In this document: positions 41,997 to 52,086 of the stretch, piece by piece
How the letters are laid out: each line of letters begins with the position of its first letter
Position numbering within the stretch: the first letter of the stretch is position 1
Assembly: GCA_030432235.1 (NCBI GenBank)
Contig: JAUIHT010000001.1
Span: 62,001 to 126,000 of the forward strand
Length of the DNA stretch: 64,000 nucleotides
DNA from: Verrucomicrobiia bacterium
Lineage (GTDB): Bacteria > Verrucomicrobiota > Verrucomicrobiia > Opitutales > Cerasicoccaceae
Direction: 5' to 3'
The notes under the pieces: model-generated
Database searches by the model: none
Told to the model about the DNA's origin: nothing
What the model saw: the letters and a program-made list of their open reading frames with translations, nothing else
Program-made: the position numbers and the translations under genes

Positions 41997-43661
41997 TCAC
42001 GCACTCTCGAGCAATTCGCGGGCATGCTTAAGGGCGGAGGCGGACTTGCGGTCGCCGAGCATGCGCGCCAGTTCGCTTTCACGAGCGGAGGTATCATCGT
42101 GAAGGGCGCCCAGGGTGACGCGGGTGGCCTTGGTGGACTGCGACTTTTCAACCACCAGATGCTGCCGCCCCCAAGCGGCGACTTGCGGTAGGTGGGTTAC
42201 GCAGAGCACTTGGTGCGCCCCGGCCAGGGCGGCAAGCTCACGCCCGACCTCCGCGCCGATTTCCCCGCCGACATTGGCGTCGACTTCGTCGAAGACCAGC
42301 AGCGGGGTGGCATCGGCTGCGGCCAGCACCGCCTTGAGCGCGAGCATAACGCGGGCGGTCTCACCGCTGGAGGCAATCTTGTTAAGCGGCAGTTGCTCCT
42401 GTCCGGCATTGGGGGCAAAAAGGAACTGACAACTCGAGTCGCCAGTGGGGCCGAGGGCGTTTTCAGGCACAATCTCGATGGCGAATCCCGCCCGCTGAAA
42501 TCCCAGGCGCTTGAGGAGCTCCTTCACTTTTTTTGAAAGTTCCTTGGCGGCCTTTTCGCGGGCAGTGCGCAATTGGGCGGCTTTCTCCCGCAACACTTTC
42601 TCCTGGGCTTTAGACTCCTGGTGGAGCTTTTCGAGGGTGGCCTTGATGTCGCCCTGTGTGTCCAGGCGCTGTGCCAGCGCTTCCCGTTTGGCCAGCACAT
42701 CCTCAATGCCGGGGCCGTACTTGCGTTTGAGCGAAAGCCAGGCGCTCATGCGCTCCTGCAGGGCGGCTGCGGTTTCCTCGTCGATATCGGCGCCTTCTCC
42801 GAGGTGGCCAAATTCATTTGCCAAATCATCCAGCTCAATGATCAAGGCTTCGAGGCGGCGCAGAGGCTCGGCGGCGGCAGGGTCGATTTCGGCCAGCTCC
42901 TGAGCGGCGCGGAGCAGTGGCGCGGCTTGGCCGGAGAGTCCTTCGTCACTTCCGAGGCCGCTTAGCAGATCACCGGTTAGTGTGGCCAGCTCCTGCGCAC
43001 GGTCCAGGCGGGCGTAGTCCCGCTCAAGCTCGGTGATGGATTCTTCCGAGGGCTCGATGGCGTCGATGGTTTCGATTTGATTGCGGATGAACTCGGCCTC
43101 GTCTTCGGAGAGGCGCTCGCCGTTACGGATGGCCTCGATCTGGCCGAGGGCGTGCTGCCATCGGGCGTAGCCGTCGACATAATCCTCAAGGGCAGGATCG
43201 TTGCCGGCGAAGTGGTCGAGCATGGCCAACTGGTGTTTTTCGGCAAAAAGCTTTTGCGGCTCACCCGGCCCGTGAAAATCCACCCACGACTCGCCCAGCT
43301 CCCTCAGGGCGGAAAGGGTGGTGACGGCGCCGTTGACGTGCAGGCGGGGAGGCTTGCTGCGATGGAGTGTCCGCGAAAGTACGAGCTGGCCGTCCTCGCA
43401 AGGCGGTAGGCCTAGAATCTCGAGAACGGTGTCGACCCGGGCGGAGTCGGCGAAGTGCAGCATGGCCTCGACGCGGCATTGCTCCTGGCCCTGGCGGATG
43501 ACGGTCTTCTCCGCGCGGTTGCCGGCCAGCAGGCTAAGCGCGCCCAGCAGGACGCTTTTACCTGCGCCGGTCTCACCCGTGACGGCGGTGAAGCCAGGGC
43601 CGAACTCCAGCTCGGCGCGGTCCATGAGGGCGAGATTCTCGACTTTCAGGTAATGCAGCAC
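41997..43661 (-). CDS. recN: DNA repair ATPase RecN
   Basis: 554 residues. Walker A VTGETGAGKSVLLGAL near the N-terminus, long coiled coils in the middle, and the ABC signature/Walker B block in the C-terminal third: KIASSGETARVMLALKAVL and PLLVFDEVDANVGGEIG. RecN is an SMC-like protein that helps repair double-strand breaks. Full length with ATG start. It is convergent with the small hypothetical gene at 41501-41983. Confidence 0.95.
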   Translation of the reverse strand: MLHYLKVENLALMDRAELEFGPGFTAVTGETGAGKSVLLGALSLLAGNRAEKTVIRQGQEQCRVEAMLHFADSARVDTVLEILGLPPCEDGQLVLSRTLHRSKPPRLHVNGAVTTLSALRELGESWVDFHGPGEPQKLFAEKHQLAMLDHFAGNDPALEDYVDGYARWQHALGQIEAIRNGERLSEDEAEFIRNQIETIDAIEPSEESITELERDYARLDRAQELATLTGDLLSGLGSDEGLSGQAAPLLRAAQELAEIDPAAAEPLRRLEALIIELDDLANEFGHLGEGADIDEETAAALQERMSAWLSLKRKYGPGIEDVLAKREALAQRLDTQGDIKATLEKLHQESKAQEKVLREKAAQLRTAREKAAKELSKKVKELLKRLGFQRAGFAIEIVPENALGPTGDSSCQFLFAPNAGQEQLPLNKIASSGETARVMLALKAVLAAADATPLLVFDEVDANVGGEIGAEVGRELAALAGAHQVLCVTHLPQVAAWGRQHLVVEKSQSTKATRVTLGALHDDTSARESELARMLGDRKSASALKHARELLESA

Positions 43662-43719
43662 AGTCCAGCGTTTTCACCGGGAACGCGCAGACTGTCAAGG
43701 CGTCGGCGGAGCCCTCCCA

Positions 43720-44172
43720 TTAAAAATGAAACCCAGGGCCGACCGGGGCGCCGCCTCCTGAACTGGAAGACAGTTCGCCCTTCTTGAATTTGGCGGTGAT
43801 GTCGTGCCCGTCCGGCTTGACCGTGAGCTGGCCGTTTTCGAGCGTGTAGTAGCAGATGATATCCCCCATGCTGTTCGTCTTGAAGCGGATTTTGCCGATG
43901 CCCACTTCATAGGTGCCGTTGATCTTTTTGGCACTACCGCCGCTCATGTTCGCGGTGGCGTCGAAGGTTTTATCTTTGTTCAGCTTGACGCCGACGTTGT
44001 CCACAACGAGCCAGATGGCGTCCCCGGAGAGGTCCGTCGACACCCAGGAGCCGTAGAGTTGATCCTCTTTGAGTACGATACGCCCCTGATTACTCTTGCT
44101 CGCCGGCAAGGCCAGGAGATTGGCGGAGAATAGACAAAGTACAACGAACAGGCAGCTTGCGGGTATCTTCAT
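43720..44172 (-). CDS. Secreted lipocalin-like hypothetical protein
   Basis: 150 residues. Signal peptide MKIPASCLFVVLCLFSANLLA. The mature part (LYGSWVSTDLSGDAIWLVV, DATANMSGGSAKKINGTYEV, YTLENGQLTVKPDGHDITAKF) has the strand pattern of small lipocalin-like domains that begin with GxW. The C-terminus is Gly/Ser-rich. A periplasmic or surface location is likely. Function unknown. Confidence 0.6.
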   Translation of the reverse strand: MKIPASCLFVVLCLFSANLLALPASKSNQGRIVLKEDQLYGSWVSTDLSGDAIWLVVDNVGVKLNKDKTFDATANMSGGSAKKINGTYEVGIGKIRFKTNSMGDIICYYTLENGQLTVKPDGHDITAKFKKGELSSSSGGGAPVGPGFHF

Positions 44173-44235
44173 GCCGTTCAGCCTAACCGTCTTGCCAGGA
44201 GGATCAAAGGAAAAAGCCTCCGTGGCGATCCGACG

Positions 44236-45774
44236 CTATTGTGGCAGAATGCTCCAGTCTCCGTTGCGGTTGACCCAGGTCTGGCCGTCTTGACGGGCCA
44301 GGAAAATCCACTCCTCGCCGGTAGCGTCGTAGAAGAACATCCCGGTGTCAGGGCTGCCCCATAGCCAGCTCTCCAGCGCGAAATTCCACTGCCACATTTG
44401 CGTAGAAGCACCTGCAGGAGCAATCCAGGCCCACCCCAGCAGATCCGATAGGATAAAGCGATTCCCCGGGCGTGGATCTTTATAATAGACGCCGATCCAG
44501 GGTGACCAGTAGTAGTCGTTGCCTAATGCATCGGCGTCGTTCTCCAGAACGGGCAACTCTCCATCGAGAGTTTCAATCGTCAACCCGAGTACTGCCCAGG
44601 CTTCGGTTCTTCCATCGGGGTTTGTGCCAATACCAATGATCGTCGTACCGTCACCACTGATGCTATTGACCGCGTGCAGGTTCCATTCACCGATATCAAT
44701 ATCGTTCTCTGCGAGAAAATCCGTGATATCTATCAGTTGCCGTTCTGAATCCCACAATACGGCCCGGTTGCCGCTTGAGCCTACGATAACTTGCCCTGAA
44801 TCACTGATGTCCGTGGCTGCATTACTGGTCATGCTGTCAGGGATGTCCAGGGCGGTCATTCCTTCCGCTTCCGTCCAAAAATAGGGCGTATATGTTGAAT
44901 AATCTTCATTGAAGCAGAAGCCAACTATCTTGGAGCCGTCAGGTGTCATGGCCCTTACATCCGTTTCGGATAAGTCCGGTAAATGACCAATATCCATACT
45001 GCCGTTTTCACGGTCCCAACGAAATCCCTTCACGTTTGTGTAGCCTTCACTCGTGGATTGCCCTGCAACAAACTGGCCGTCTTCGCTGACCAAATAAGCA
45101 TCGGACATTTGATTTCCGGCAAGTGCTTGAATTTCTACCATGCCATCGGCTTCCGTCCAAACAAAAGCCTGTGTCGTATCCGAATCGGAGATCGAACTAT
45201 ACCCAATAACGGTACTGCCGTCGCTGCTGACTTCGTAAGCCCGACTATTGGGAACGGAGGAAAGGAAGCCGATGCCTGACATCCCTCCGGCTTCAGTCCA
45301 GATGAAGGCCTCGGTATTCCCATTGTGATCGCCACTGTAACCAACGACGACTTCCCCCTGAGCACTGACCGCGTAAGCGACACTATGGGTGTCTCCATCA
45401 TTGAGGAAACCGAGTGCACTCGTGCCCTCTTGACGATTCCAGAGATATGCTTCTGAGCCTTCGAAAAAATCACTCCCCCGTAAGAGGCCAACAACATAAT
45501 TGCCGGATTTACTTACATCTTCCGGAAAGCTTGAGCTAAATCCAGAAGGCACTGCTACTTCAACTGGGCCAGCATTTTTCTGCCAAACAATCGAGGAGGC
45601 AGGTCCGTTTTGGTAGCTCTGTATGGCAATGACTTCGCCGTTTTCACTGATGTCGTAGGCATAGCTGCTGAAAGAGCTTTCGTCCGCATATCCCAAAGGA
45701 ACAAATTCGATGTTGGCCAAGCCCTGATGGCATAGAAGGGCAAAGGGCAGCAGAGAGAGATAGCTTTTTATCAT
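44236..45774 (-). CDS. Secreted HAF-repeat protein with aromatic-rich C-terminus
   Basis: 512 residues. Signal peptide MIKSYLSLLPFALLCHQGLA. Then at least seven repeats of about 50 residues with SEDGQFVAGQS / SSDGSTVIGYS and TEAGGMSGIGFL elements, the HAF-type pattern (A-x-x-x-S-x-D-G-x-x-V-x-G). They likely form a beta-propeller. From about residue 420 the C-terminus is rich in Trp (YYWSPWIGVYY, MWQWNFALESWLW, EWIFLARQDGQTWV), resembling the end of the protein at 9782-11344. Surface-exposed protein of unknown role. Confidence 0.75.
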   Translation of the reverse strand: MIKSYLSLLPFALLCHQGLANIEFVPLGYADESSFSSYAYDISENGEVIAIQSYQNGPASSIVWQKNAGPVEVAVPSGFSSSFPEDVSKSGNYVVGLLRGSDFFEGSEAYLWNRQEGTSALGFLNDGDTHSVAYAVSAQGEVVVGYSGDHNGNTEAFIWTEAGGMSGIGFLSSVPNSRAYEVSSDGSTVIGYSSISDSDTTQAFVWTEADGMVEIQALAGNQMSDAYLVSEDGQFVAGQSTSEGYTNVKGFRWDRENGSMDIGHLPDLSETDVRAMTPDGSKIVGFCFNEDYSTYTPYFWTEAEGMTALDIPDSMTSNAATDISDSGQVIVGSSGNRAVLWDSERQLIDITDFLAENDIDIGEWNLHAVNSISGDGTTIIGIGTNPDGRTEAWAVLGLTIETLDGELPVLENDADALGNDYYWSPWIGVYYKDPRPGNRFILSDLLGWAWIAPAGASTQMWQWNFALESWLWGSPDTGMFFYDATGEEWIFLARQDGQTWVNRNGDWSILPQ

Positions 45775-45819
45775 ATTTCCAAGGATGTGTTTCTGTAGTT
45801 AGCAATAGATCTGGATTTA

Positions 45820-48800
45820 TTAGCGTTTGGCTTCCTCCACCAGTTGCCAGCCTTCGTTCTGGATGAGGTGCTCGGCTTTTTTGAACTTCATAGTCTTGGT
45901 CTCGGGGCCTTTGCGGATGGTGACGGTTTCATTGCGGCCGATCTTGGGCAGCTCGCGTTTGACGGGCTGGAGCTTGACCTTGGGCAGTTGACGTCCACCG
46001 CCGGAGGCCTGGGCCTGGGGAGCGCCGTTGGGATCGTGGGCGAGGGGTTGGCCGCTGAGTGCGGGCCCGCGGGGGATGCCGCCGGCCTGCTGGGCCACGG
46101 CGCCTTCGTCGGGGCCGGTGGTTTTGGCGCTCTTGTTGAGGCGCGCGAGCATGTTCTTGAAGGCGTCGAGGTTGGTGGCGGAGCGGAAGAGCCCGCGGCA
46201 GATGTCGGCGCGGACGCGCCCCATCATGTCGGCGAAGAAGCGGTAGCCCTCGGACTTGTACTCGACGAGCGGATCCTTTTGGCCGTAGCCACGCAGGCCG
46301 ACGGCGCGGCGCAGGTCTTCCATCTCGGTGAGGTGGTCCTGCCAGTTGCGGTCGATCGCGCGGATGACCACGTAGCGCTCCAGTCCCTGGATGGCATTGG
46401 GGTCCTCGACGGATTCCTTGGTGGCGTAGGCTTCGCGGATGCGTTCGAGGAAAAAGCCTTTCAGGGCTTCGGTGTTCATACCGGTGACTTCCTCGTCCTT
46501 GATGGAGGCGGGGAAGTGGCTGTTGACCCAGGTGAGCAGGTTGTCGAGGTCGGCGCCGTCGGGCTCCTTGCCGCCGGGGGCGGCGGCATCGAGGCGGTCC
46601 TCAAGCTCTTCCTCGATCATGTCGAAGATAACTTCCTTGGGCTCGTCACTGTGGATCGCTGCGTTGCGGATGCCGTAGATAACCTCACGCTGGCGGTTCA
46701 GGACGTCGTCGTACTGGAGCAGGCGCTTGCGGATGGAAAAATTCTGCTGCTCGACCTTTTTCTGTGCGGTTTCGATGGAGCGGTTGAGGAGCGGGTGGGC
46801 CAGCTCTTCGCCTTCCTGGAAGGAACTCTGCAGGATGCGCGAAATCGGCCCGGCGTTCGCGAAGAGGCGCATGAGGTCGTCCTCCAGCGAGATGAAGAAC
46901 TTCGACTTGCCCGGGTCGCCTTGGCGGGAGCAACGTCCGCGCAACTGGCGGTCGACGCGGCGGGAGTCGTGACGTTCGGTGCCGAGGACCATGAGGCCGC
47001 CGGCATCGGGGACGCCTTCTCCGAGCTTGATGTCGGTGCCGCGACCAGCCATGTTGGTGGCGATGGTAACGGCGCCGCGCTGCCCGGCGCGGGAGACGAT
47101 CTCGGCCTCCTGCTGGTGGTACTTGGCATTGAGCACGCTGTGCACGATGTTGGCGCGCTTGAGCATGCGGGAAAGCACTTCGGAGGCTTCGACCGAGGCG
47201 GTGCCGACGAGCACGGGCTGGCCTTTCTTGTGAGCCTCGGCGATATGCTCGACGACGGAGTTGTATTTCTCGCGGCGGGTCTTGTAGATGACGTCGTTTT
47301 CGTCGATGCGGATGCAGGGCTTGTTCGTCGGGATGACTTTGACGTCCAACTGGTAGATGTCATGGAACTCGCCCGCCTCGGTTTCGGCGGTACCGGTCAT
47401 GCCGGCCAGCTTGTCGTACAAGCGGAAATAGTTCTGGATGGTGATGGTGGCGTAGGTCTTTGACTCCTTCTCGATGTTGACGCCCTCCTTGGCCTCGACG
47501 GCCTGGTGGAGCCCATCGGACCAGCGGCGGCCCGCCATCATGCGGCCGGTGTTTTCGTCGACGATGGCGACCTTGCCCTCGTGGATGACGTATTCCTTGT
47601 CGCGCTCGTAAAGGCTGTAGGCGCGCAGGAGCTGGGAGATGCAGTGGATGCGCTCGGCGCGTTCGGCGAAGATGCCTTCCTCCTTCTGCTTTTCCTTCAA
47701 CTTGTCCTCGTCGGAGAGCGAGTCGTCCTTGTCGATCTCCATGAAGATGGTGGGCAGATCCGGCATGACGAAGGCGTCGGGGTCGCCGGGGTGGAGCGTC
47801 TCGCGGCCCATCTCGGTCAGGTCGGCCTGGTGCTGCTTTTCATCGATGACGTAATAGAGCTGCTCCTTGATGGCGAAGAGCTGCTTTTTCATGAAGTCCG
47901 AATGCATTTCCAGGTCGAACTTCTCGAAATCGCGTCGCCATTCGCCGTTCTCCATCATACGCATGAGCGTCTTGTTCTTGGGCATGCCCAGCTTGACCTG
48001 GAGGAGCTTTTCGTAGGCGGAAGGACCGTCGGGCTGCTCCTTTTCCAGCTCGCCCTTGGCCTCGTTGGCGAGGCGGTTGCAGAGGCGCTGCTGGGCCTGT
48101 ACGAGGCTGGAGATGCCAGGCTTGAGCTCGCGGAAGGGGGCCTCGCGGTCTTCCTGAACGGGGCCGGAAATGATGAGCGGGGTGCGTGCCTCGTCGATGA
48201 GGATGGAGTCAATTTCGTCGACGATGCAGTAGTAGTGCTCCTTCTGGCACTGGTCCTCGGCGCGTGTGGCCATGCCGTTGTCCCGCAGGTAGTCGAAACC
48301 GAGTTCCGAAGCGGTGCCGTAGGTGATGTCGCAACGGTACATCTCCTTTTTGACGTCCGGGGACTGCTGGCTCTTGATCACGCCGACGGTGAGGCCGAGG
48401 AACTTGAAAAGGTGTCCCATCCACTCGGCGTCGCGCTGGGCCAGGTATTCGTTGACGGTGCAGAGCTGGCAGTTGCGGCTGGAGAGGGCGTTCAGGTAAA
48501 GCGGTAGGGTGGAGACGAGCGTCTTACCTTCACCGGTGGCCATTTCGGCGATGTTGCCCTCATGGATGGCGATGCCGCCGATGAGCTGCACGTCGAAGTG
48601 CACCATATTCCAGGTGGAGGTGGTGCCCATGTACTCGACTTCGCGTCCGCACATGCGACGGGCGGCGTTCTTGACCACCGCGAAGGCCTCGGGGAGGAGG
48701 TCGCTCAGGACGGCCTCGCTGGCATCGTGGAGCTTTTCGTGGTCGTCGCCGACGCGTTCTTCGGCGGCTTTCATGTGCTCCTGATAGCGCTGGCGGAACT

Positions 48801-48945
48801 CGGCCGTCTTGGCCTGCAGGGCCTCATCGCTCAGGCTCTTGAGCTCTTCGTCGATTTTATTGATGCTCGCAACGAGGGGAGCGCACTTCTTCTGGAAGCG
48901 GCGGTTGTGGCTGCCGGAAAACTTTTTAAGGACTGCTGAAATCAT
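45820..48945 (-). CDS. secA: Preprotein translocase ATPase SecA
   Basis: 1041 residues. Walker [19 protein letters not shown], helicase motif [16 protein letters not shown], and [11 protein letters not shown] in the second ATPase domain are diagnostic. An insertion of about 150 residues lies in NBD1 after the DEAD region (about 270-430), rich in Lys and Glu. The C-terminus lacks the CxCxSG zinc motif and ends [20 protein letters not shown] after a Gln/Gly/Pro-rich linker. SecA drives export through SecYEG; the secG gene lies at 55450. Longer than the ~900 residues of E. coli. Confidence 0.97.
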   Translation of the reverse strand: MISAVLKKFSGSHNRRFQKKCAPLVASINKIDEELKSLSDEALQAKTAEFRQRYQEHMKAAEERVGDDHEKLHDASEAVLSDLLPEAFAVVKNAARRMCGREVEYMGTTSTWNMVHFDVQLIGGIAIHEGNIAEMATGEGKTLVSTLPLYLNALSSRNCQLCTVNEYLAQRDAEWMGHLFKFLGLTVGVIKSQQSPDVKKEMYRCDITYGTASELGFDYLRDNGMATRAEDQCQKEHYYCIVDEIDSILIDEARTPLIISGPVQEDREAPFRELKPGISSLVQAQQRLCNRLANEAKGELEKEQPDGPSAYEKLLQVKLGMPKNKTLMRMMENGEWRRDFEKFDLEMHSDFMKKQLFAIKEQLYYVIDEKQHQADLTEMGRETLHPGDPDAFVMPDLPTIFMEIDKDDSLSDEDKLKEKQKEEGIFAERAERIHCISQLLRAYSLYERDKEYVIHEGKVAIVDENTGRMMAGRRWSDGLHQAVEAKEGVNIEKESKTYATITIQNYFRLYDKLAGMTGTAETEAGEFHDIYQLDVKVIPTNKPCIRIDENDVIYKTRREKYNSVVEHIAEAHKKGQPVLVGTASVEASEVLSRMLKRANIVHSVLNAKYHQQEAEIVSRAGQRGAVTIATNMAGRGTDIKLGEGVPDAGGLMVLGTERHDSRRVDRQLRGRCSRQGDPGKSKFFISLEDDLMRLFANAGPISRILQSSFQEGEELAHPLLNRSIETAQKKVEQQNFSIRKRLLQYDDVLNRQREVIYGIRNAAIHSDEPKEVIFDMIEEELEDRLDAAAPGGKEPDGADLDNLLTWVNSHFPASIKDEEVTGMNTEALKGFFLERIREAYATKESVEDPNAIQGLERYVVIRAIDRNWQDHLTEMEDLRRAVGLRGYGQKDPLVEYKSEGYRFFADMMGRVRADICRGLFRSATNLDAFKNMLARLNKSAKTTGPDEGAVAQQAGGIPRGPALSGQPLAHDPNGAPQAQASGGGRQLPKVKLQPVKRELPKIGRNETVTIRKGPETKTMKFKKAEHLIQNEGWQLVEEAKR

Positions 48946-49079
48946 GGGTGTCTGGTCCGAAAGGATTACCTACCGGACAGGGATTTTAAACGTTCGTTCA
49001 ACGTTTTGGAAAATAGAGCCCGCCAACTTGACACCCTTTTTCGGTCAAAGCAAGGGCGGAAGCGGGGATGGTTTCCCCC

Positions 49080-49385
49080 TTAATCCAAATCAGCCAGCAT
49101 CTGTCGCACCTCGGCCTCGGGGTCTTCGTGGTGCTGCTCAATGGCGAGGCGGAGGGCGTCCTGCAGGATGGCTTTGGCGGCCTCGGTCTCGCCGGTGGCG
49201 ATGAGGGCTTTGCCGAGGAGGATGCGGGCGAGCATCCAGTCGTTACGAGCCTTGGAGCAGTAGGTCAGGTGCTCGACGGCCTCGTCCGCACGGCCTTCGT
49301 TGAGCAGAGCCTGCCCGTAGCTGAAACGGAAGAGTTGGTTGTTCGGGTCGGCCTGGACCTTGGCGGCGAAGATTTCGCTGTTCAT
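49080..49385 (-). CDS. TPR-type small protein
   Basis: 101 residues from ATG 49385 (MNSEIFAAKVQADPNNQLFR); the longer frame to 49442 enters an inverted repeat. Two helix pairs with TPR spacing: FRFSYGQALLNEGRADEAVEHL and ARILLGKALIATGETEAAKAIL. It is probably a protein-binding scaffold. It precedes secA (same strand) by about 130 bp downstream, with the gene order suggesting no tight coupling. Confidence 0.75.
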   Translation of the reverse strand: MNSEIFAAKVQADPNNQLFRFSYGQALLNEGRADEAVEHLTYCSKARNDWMLARILLGKALIATGETEAAKAILQDALRLAIEQHHEDPEAEVRQMLADLD

Positions 49386-49414
49386 CAGGAAAAACTTACC
49401 AGAATGACTTTCTT

Positions 49415-49487
49415 TAGCCACAAAAATGCACAGAAAGCACAAGGGTGAACGTTAAGCTTTTGTGATTTTTGTAACTCTTTGTGGCTA
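49415..49487. repeat. Imperfect 28-bp inverted repeat
   Basis: Arms 49415-49442 and 49460-49487 match at 22 of 28 positions in inverted orientation, around a 17-bp centre. They begin TAGCCACAAA and end TTTGTGGCTA. It lies between the TPR gene and the phosphatase gene, which diverge from it. The form resembles small palindromic repeat elements found many times in verrucomicrobial genomes; copy number is unknown from this window. Confidence 0.6.
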
Positions 49488-49529
49488 TTTCTCTGTCTAG
49501 AATTGATCCTGCACGGCTAACGGCTCTTT

Positions 49530-50831
49530 ATGGGGTTTATGTCATCTCATCGCTTCATTTTCTTTCTCCTGCTCATGCCCGCAGCGCTTTTCGCTGCCAA
49601 GCCCACCGGGCAGAGCGTCGTTTTTCTTCATCCGGACGGCGCGGGGCTTTCCTCCTGGAATCTCTTTCGCATCTGGCAGTACGGCCCCGACGGCAACTCC
49701 TACTGGGATGAGTTGCCCGGCATTGCGGTTTATCGGGCGCACATGAAGGACCACCTGAATGCCTCCAGCCACGGCGGCGGCACCATCCACGCCTATGGGG
49801 TCAAGGTGCTGCGGGACTCTTACGGGATGGACGGCAAAGAGCCCCTGAAATCAGCCAGCGGCTATGAAGGCAGCCTGATGATGGAGGCCCAGGCTGCGGG
49901 CATGCTTACCGGTATCATCAACAGCGGTCAGTTGGCCGAGCCTGGTACGGCGACACAGCTAGCCAGTGTGACCTCCCGCAAGCTTAGCGCGGAAATAGCC
50001 GAACAGCTTATCGCCAGCAATACGCCGCTCATCATGGGTGGCGGGGAGGCGCTTTTTCTCCCCGAGGATGTGGTTGGCGTTTATGGCTCCCCGGGCCTGC
50101 GTAAAGACGGCCGCAATCTGATCGAGGAAGCCGAAAATGCGGGCTACACGATTATTTATACGAAGGAGCAGTTGGAAGCGCTTTCTCCGGATACGAAGAA
50201 AGTGCTCGGTGTTTTTGCCGCGTGGGATACCTACAACGATGAGAACGAGGAAACCTTGGCCGATAGCGGATTGCTGCCGTACCGCGAAGAGGCGCCCACC
50301 GTCGCACAGATGACGCAGGCGGCCATCACGTGGATGCAGGCGCAGGGCAAGCCGTATTTCCTTATGGTAGAGGAGGAAGGCACGGATAATTTTACCAATG
50401 CGCTCAACGCCTACGGCATGCTCGAGGCCATGCGCCGTGCGGACGAATCCATCGGCGTTACCCGGCAGTTCGTGGACAAGGACCCGAAGCTCAGCGTCAT
50501 CGTTTGCTCTGATAGCGAGGCCTCGGGACCCGAGCTTATCGACTACGGTATGAACGTCGCGGGCAACCCCGCCCAGGGGGTTCCTCTGCCTCCGCGTCTT
50601 ATCACTGGCGCACTTCTTGATGGCTCACGCGGCACGGGAACCAAGCCTTTCGTCTCCGCCCCGGATCAGTTTGGACAGGAGCATTTGTTCGGCATCGCTT
50701 GGACGGACGGCAGCGATAAGTTCGGCGGCGTCCTTGTGCGTGGGGCTGGCCCCATCGTAGAGCATATGCCGGTCAACATGGACAACACGGCCATCTTTGC
50801 CGCTATCCGGGCAACGATTTTGGAGGACTGA
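49530..50831 (+). CDS. Alkaline-phosphatase-family secreted protein
   Basis: 433 residues. Signal peptide SSHRFIFFLLLMPAALFA. First metal motif FLHPDGAGLSSWN, then the nucleophile region NASSHGGGTIHAYGVKV, a Ser/Thr in the place of the usual active-site Ser. Later metal positions read EEEGTDNFTNALN and VCSDSEASG, where typical enzymes have D-x-x-x-H and DH. So the ligands are altered (His to Asn or Ser), and the reaction may differ from simple phosphate removal. Periplasmic or surface location. It is followed by the amidase gene. Confidence 0.75.
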   Translation: MGFMSSHRFIFFLLLMPAALFAAKPTGQSVVFLHPDGAGLSSWNLFRIWQYGPDGNSYWDELPGIAVYRAHMKDHLNASSHGGGTIHAYGVKVLRDSYGMDGKEPLKSASGYEGSLMMEAQAAGMLTGIINSGQLAEPGTATQLASVTSRKLSAEIAEQLIASNTPLIMGGGEALFLPEDVVGVYGSPGLRKDGRNLIEEAENAGYTIIYTKEQLEALSPDTKKVLGVFAAWDTYNDENEETLADSGLLPYREEAPTVAQMTQAAITWMQAQGKPYFLMVEEEGTDNFTNALNAYGMLEAMRRADESIGVTRQFVDKDPKLSVIVCSDSEASGPELIDYGMNVAGNPAQGVPLPPRLITGALLDGSRGTGTKPFVSAPDQFGQEHLFGIAWTDGSDKFGGVLVRGAGPIVEHMPVNMDNTAIFAAIRATILED

Positions 50832-50840
50832 TTTTAATTT

Positions 50841-50914
50841 GAACAGAAGCTCGCGAAGAACGCGAAGCCATGAAAATAAGTTATCAACTTTGCGCTCTTC
50901 GCGAGCTTCTGTTC
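50841..50914. repeat. Long inverted repeat spanning a start codon
   Basis: Arms 50841-50863 and 50892-50914 are inverted copies with one mismatch over 23 bases; the left arm begins GAACAGAAGC and the right ends GCTTCTGTTC. The ATG of the amidase gene (50870) is in the 28-bp loop, and the right arm codes for residues about 8-15 of its signal peptide. It could act as a terminator of the upstream gene, a translation block, or be a small inserted palindrome. Confidence 0.75.
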
Positions 50915-51607
50915 AAGTCGCTCTTATTTGTATCATTTACGTCACTCGTGGCGAATGCGCAGTTAGCTATTATCGAGAGTCCGATGCCGGAACCGACGCC
51001 GGAAATCAACTGGTATCGCGTGCCGGAGGAGCCTCGCGTAGTTGATACGGTGGTCATTCACCATGCCAGCGCCTACGGGTGGTTCGACGACGATTTTCAA
51101 AAGCAGTTCAAAGAGCAGCTCGCGCCCTACGAAGAGGACTTCGGCTTGACCCCGGAGACCCTCGACGCGCACATCTACGACTGGCGGCTGGTCAAAGCCA
51201 TCCTCACCGCCTACGGGGTCTCCGCGCATTACATCATCACACGAGACGGAGAAATCATCCGGTTGGTGCCGGAAGATTGGGTGGCCTGGCACGCCGGGGT
51301 CAGCAAGATGCCCTTTCCAGATGAGCGCGAGATGGTCAACTCCTTCTCCATTGGCATCGAGCTCCTGTCGCAGCATCCGGACAGCGCTCCTGAGATCGCC
51401 GACGGTTCCGTGCCCGCATACACCGAGGCGCAGTACGTGGCCCTGGAAAGATTGATGGCTGAAATTCAAACGCGTTGGCCCATCCGCACCGTCGTCGGCC
51501 ACGACGAAATTGCCCCTGAGCGCAAGCAGGACCCCGGGCCGCTCTTCGACTGGTCGCGTGTTCGTCGGGAGGACCGAAGTCCGATCGAGTCGCTGCCGGA
51601 AAATTGA
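50870..51607 (+). CDS. N-acetylmuramoyl-L-alanine amidase (Amidase_2/PGRP fold)
   Basis: 245 residues. Signal peptide includes LLFKSLLFVSFTSLVANA. The enzyme fold begins DTVVIHHASAYGW with the first zinc His; SAHYIITRDGEIIRLVPEDWVAWHAG holds the second (HAG), and TVVGHDEIAPERKQDPGPLF has the GHDEIAP motif with the third His and Asp-Pro-Gly. It cuts between muramic acid and the stem peptide in peptidoglycan. A periplasmic position fits recycling or cell separation. The start lies in the inverted repeat at 50841-50914. Confidence 0.9.
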   Translation: MKISYQLCALRELLFKSLLFVSFTSLVANAQLAIIESPMPEPTPEINWYRVPEEPRVVDTVVIHHASAYGWFDDDFQKQFKEQLAPYEEDFGLTPETLDAHIYDWRLVKAILTAYGVSAHYIITRDGEIIRLVPEDWVAWHAGVSKMPFPDEREMVNSFSIGIELLSQHPDSAPEIADGSVPAYTEAQYVALERLMAEIQTRWPIRTVVGHDEIAPERKQDPGPLFDWSRVRREDRSPIESLPEN

Positions 51608-51663
51608 ACTGTAACTTTTTGCGCGGGATGCGGTTGCTAAGAAAAAAGTTAATAACTCTCCCA

Positions 51664-52086
51664 ATGAAAACCGTCCCAATCCTCCTGGTAGCCAGTGGGC
51701 TGCTTCTTTTTTCTCTTCGAGCTTTGGCCTTGGACCCGGTCCAGGTTGCCACCTTTGATCGCTACGTCATCTCGCCGGATGAGCTATTCTTCGAGGAAGA
51801 TACGAGCCTGACGCCGGATAAGACCTTTATTGTACTGCGCAATTTTCGTGCGCTCAGCACGCCCGACGGCCAGCGTTTTGCCCTAGTGACAGTGCAGAAT
51901 CAGCTCAACAGCCGCAAGAGCCTTGACCGGGAGGAGTTTGTCGGGGTTTTCGCCGACGGCACGAAGGCCTATCCCTCGGAAATCGACGTGAAAATCGGTG
52001 CGTCCAGTACGTTCAGCTTCATCCTGAATTTCGGTGAGCATCCGTTCCCGCTGGTCAAGGTGGTCATCGACAACGGTAAGAGTTAG
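51664..52086 (+). CDS. Secreted hypothetical protein
   Basis: 140 residues from ATG 51664 ([22 protein letters not shown], a clean signal peptide); the frame opens at 51604 but adds 20 unlikely residues. The mature part ([57 protein letters not shown]) is all-beta in style. No family recognised. Convergent with the CCA-type enzyme gene by 4 bp overlap. Possibly cotranscribed with the amidase. Confidence 0.6.
   Translation: MKTVPILLVASGLLLFSLRALALDPVQVATFDRYVISPDELFFEEDTSLTPDKTFIVLRNFRALSTPDGQRFALVTVQNQLNSRKSLDREEFVGVFADGTKAYPSEIDVKIGASSTFSFILNFGEHPFPLVKVVIDNGKS

Noticed and set aside
45844-47463. 539-codon open frame on the plus strand opposite secA
   Set aside because: The secA frame has all expected motifs; the antisense frame is low-complexity Gly/Val/Asp/Leu typical of GC-rich shadow translation.
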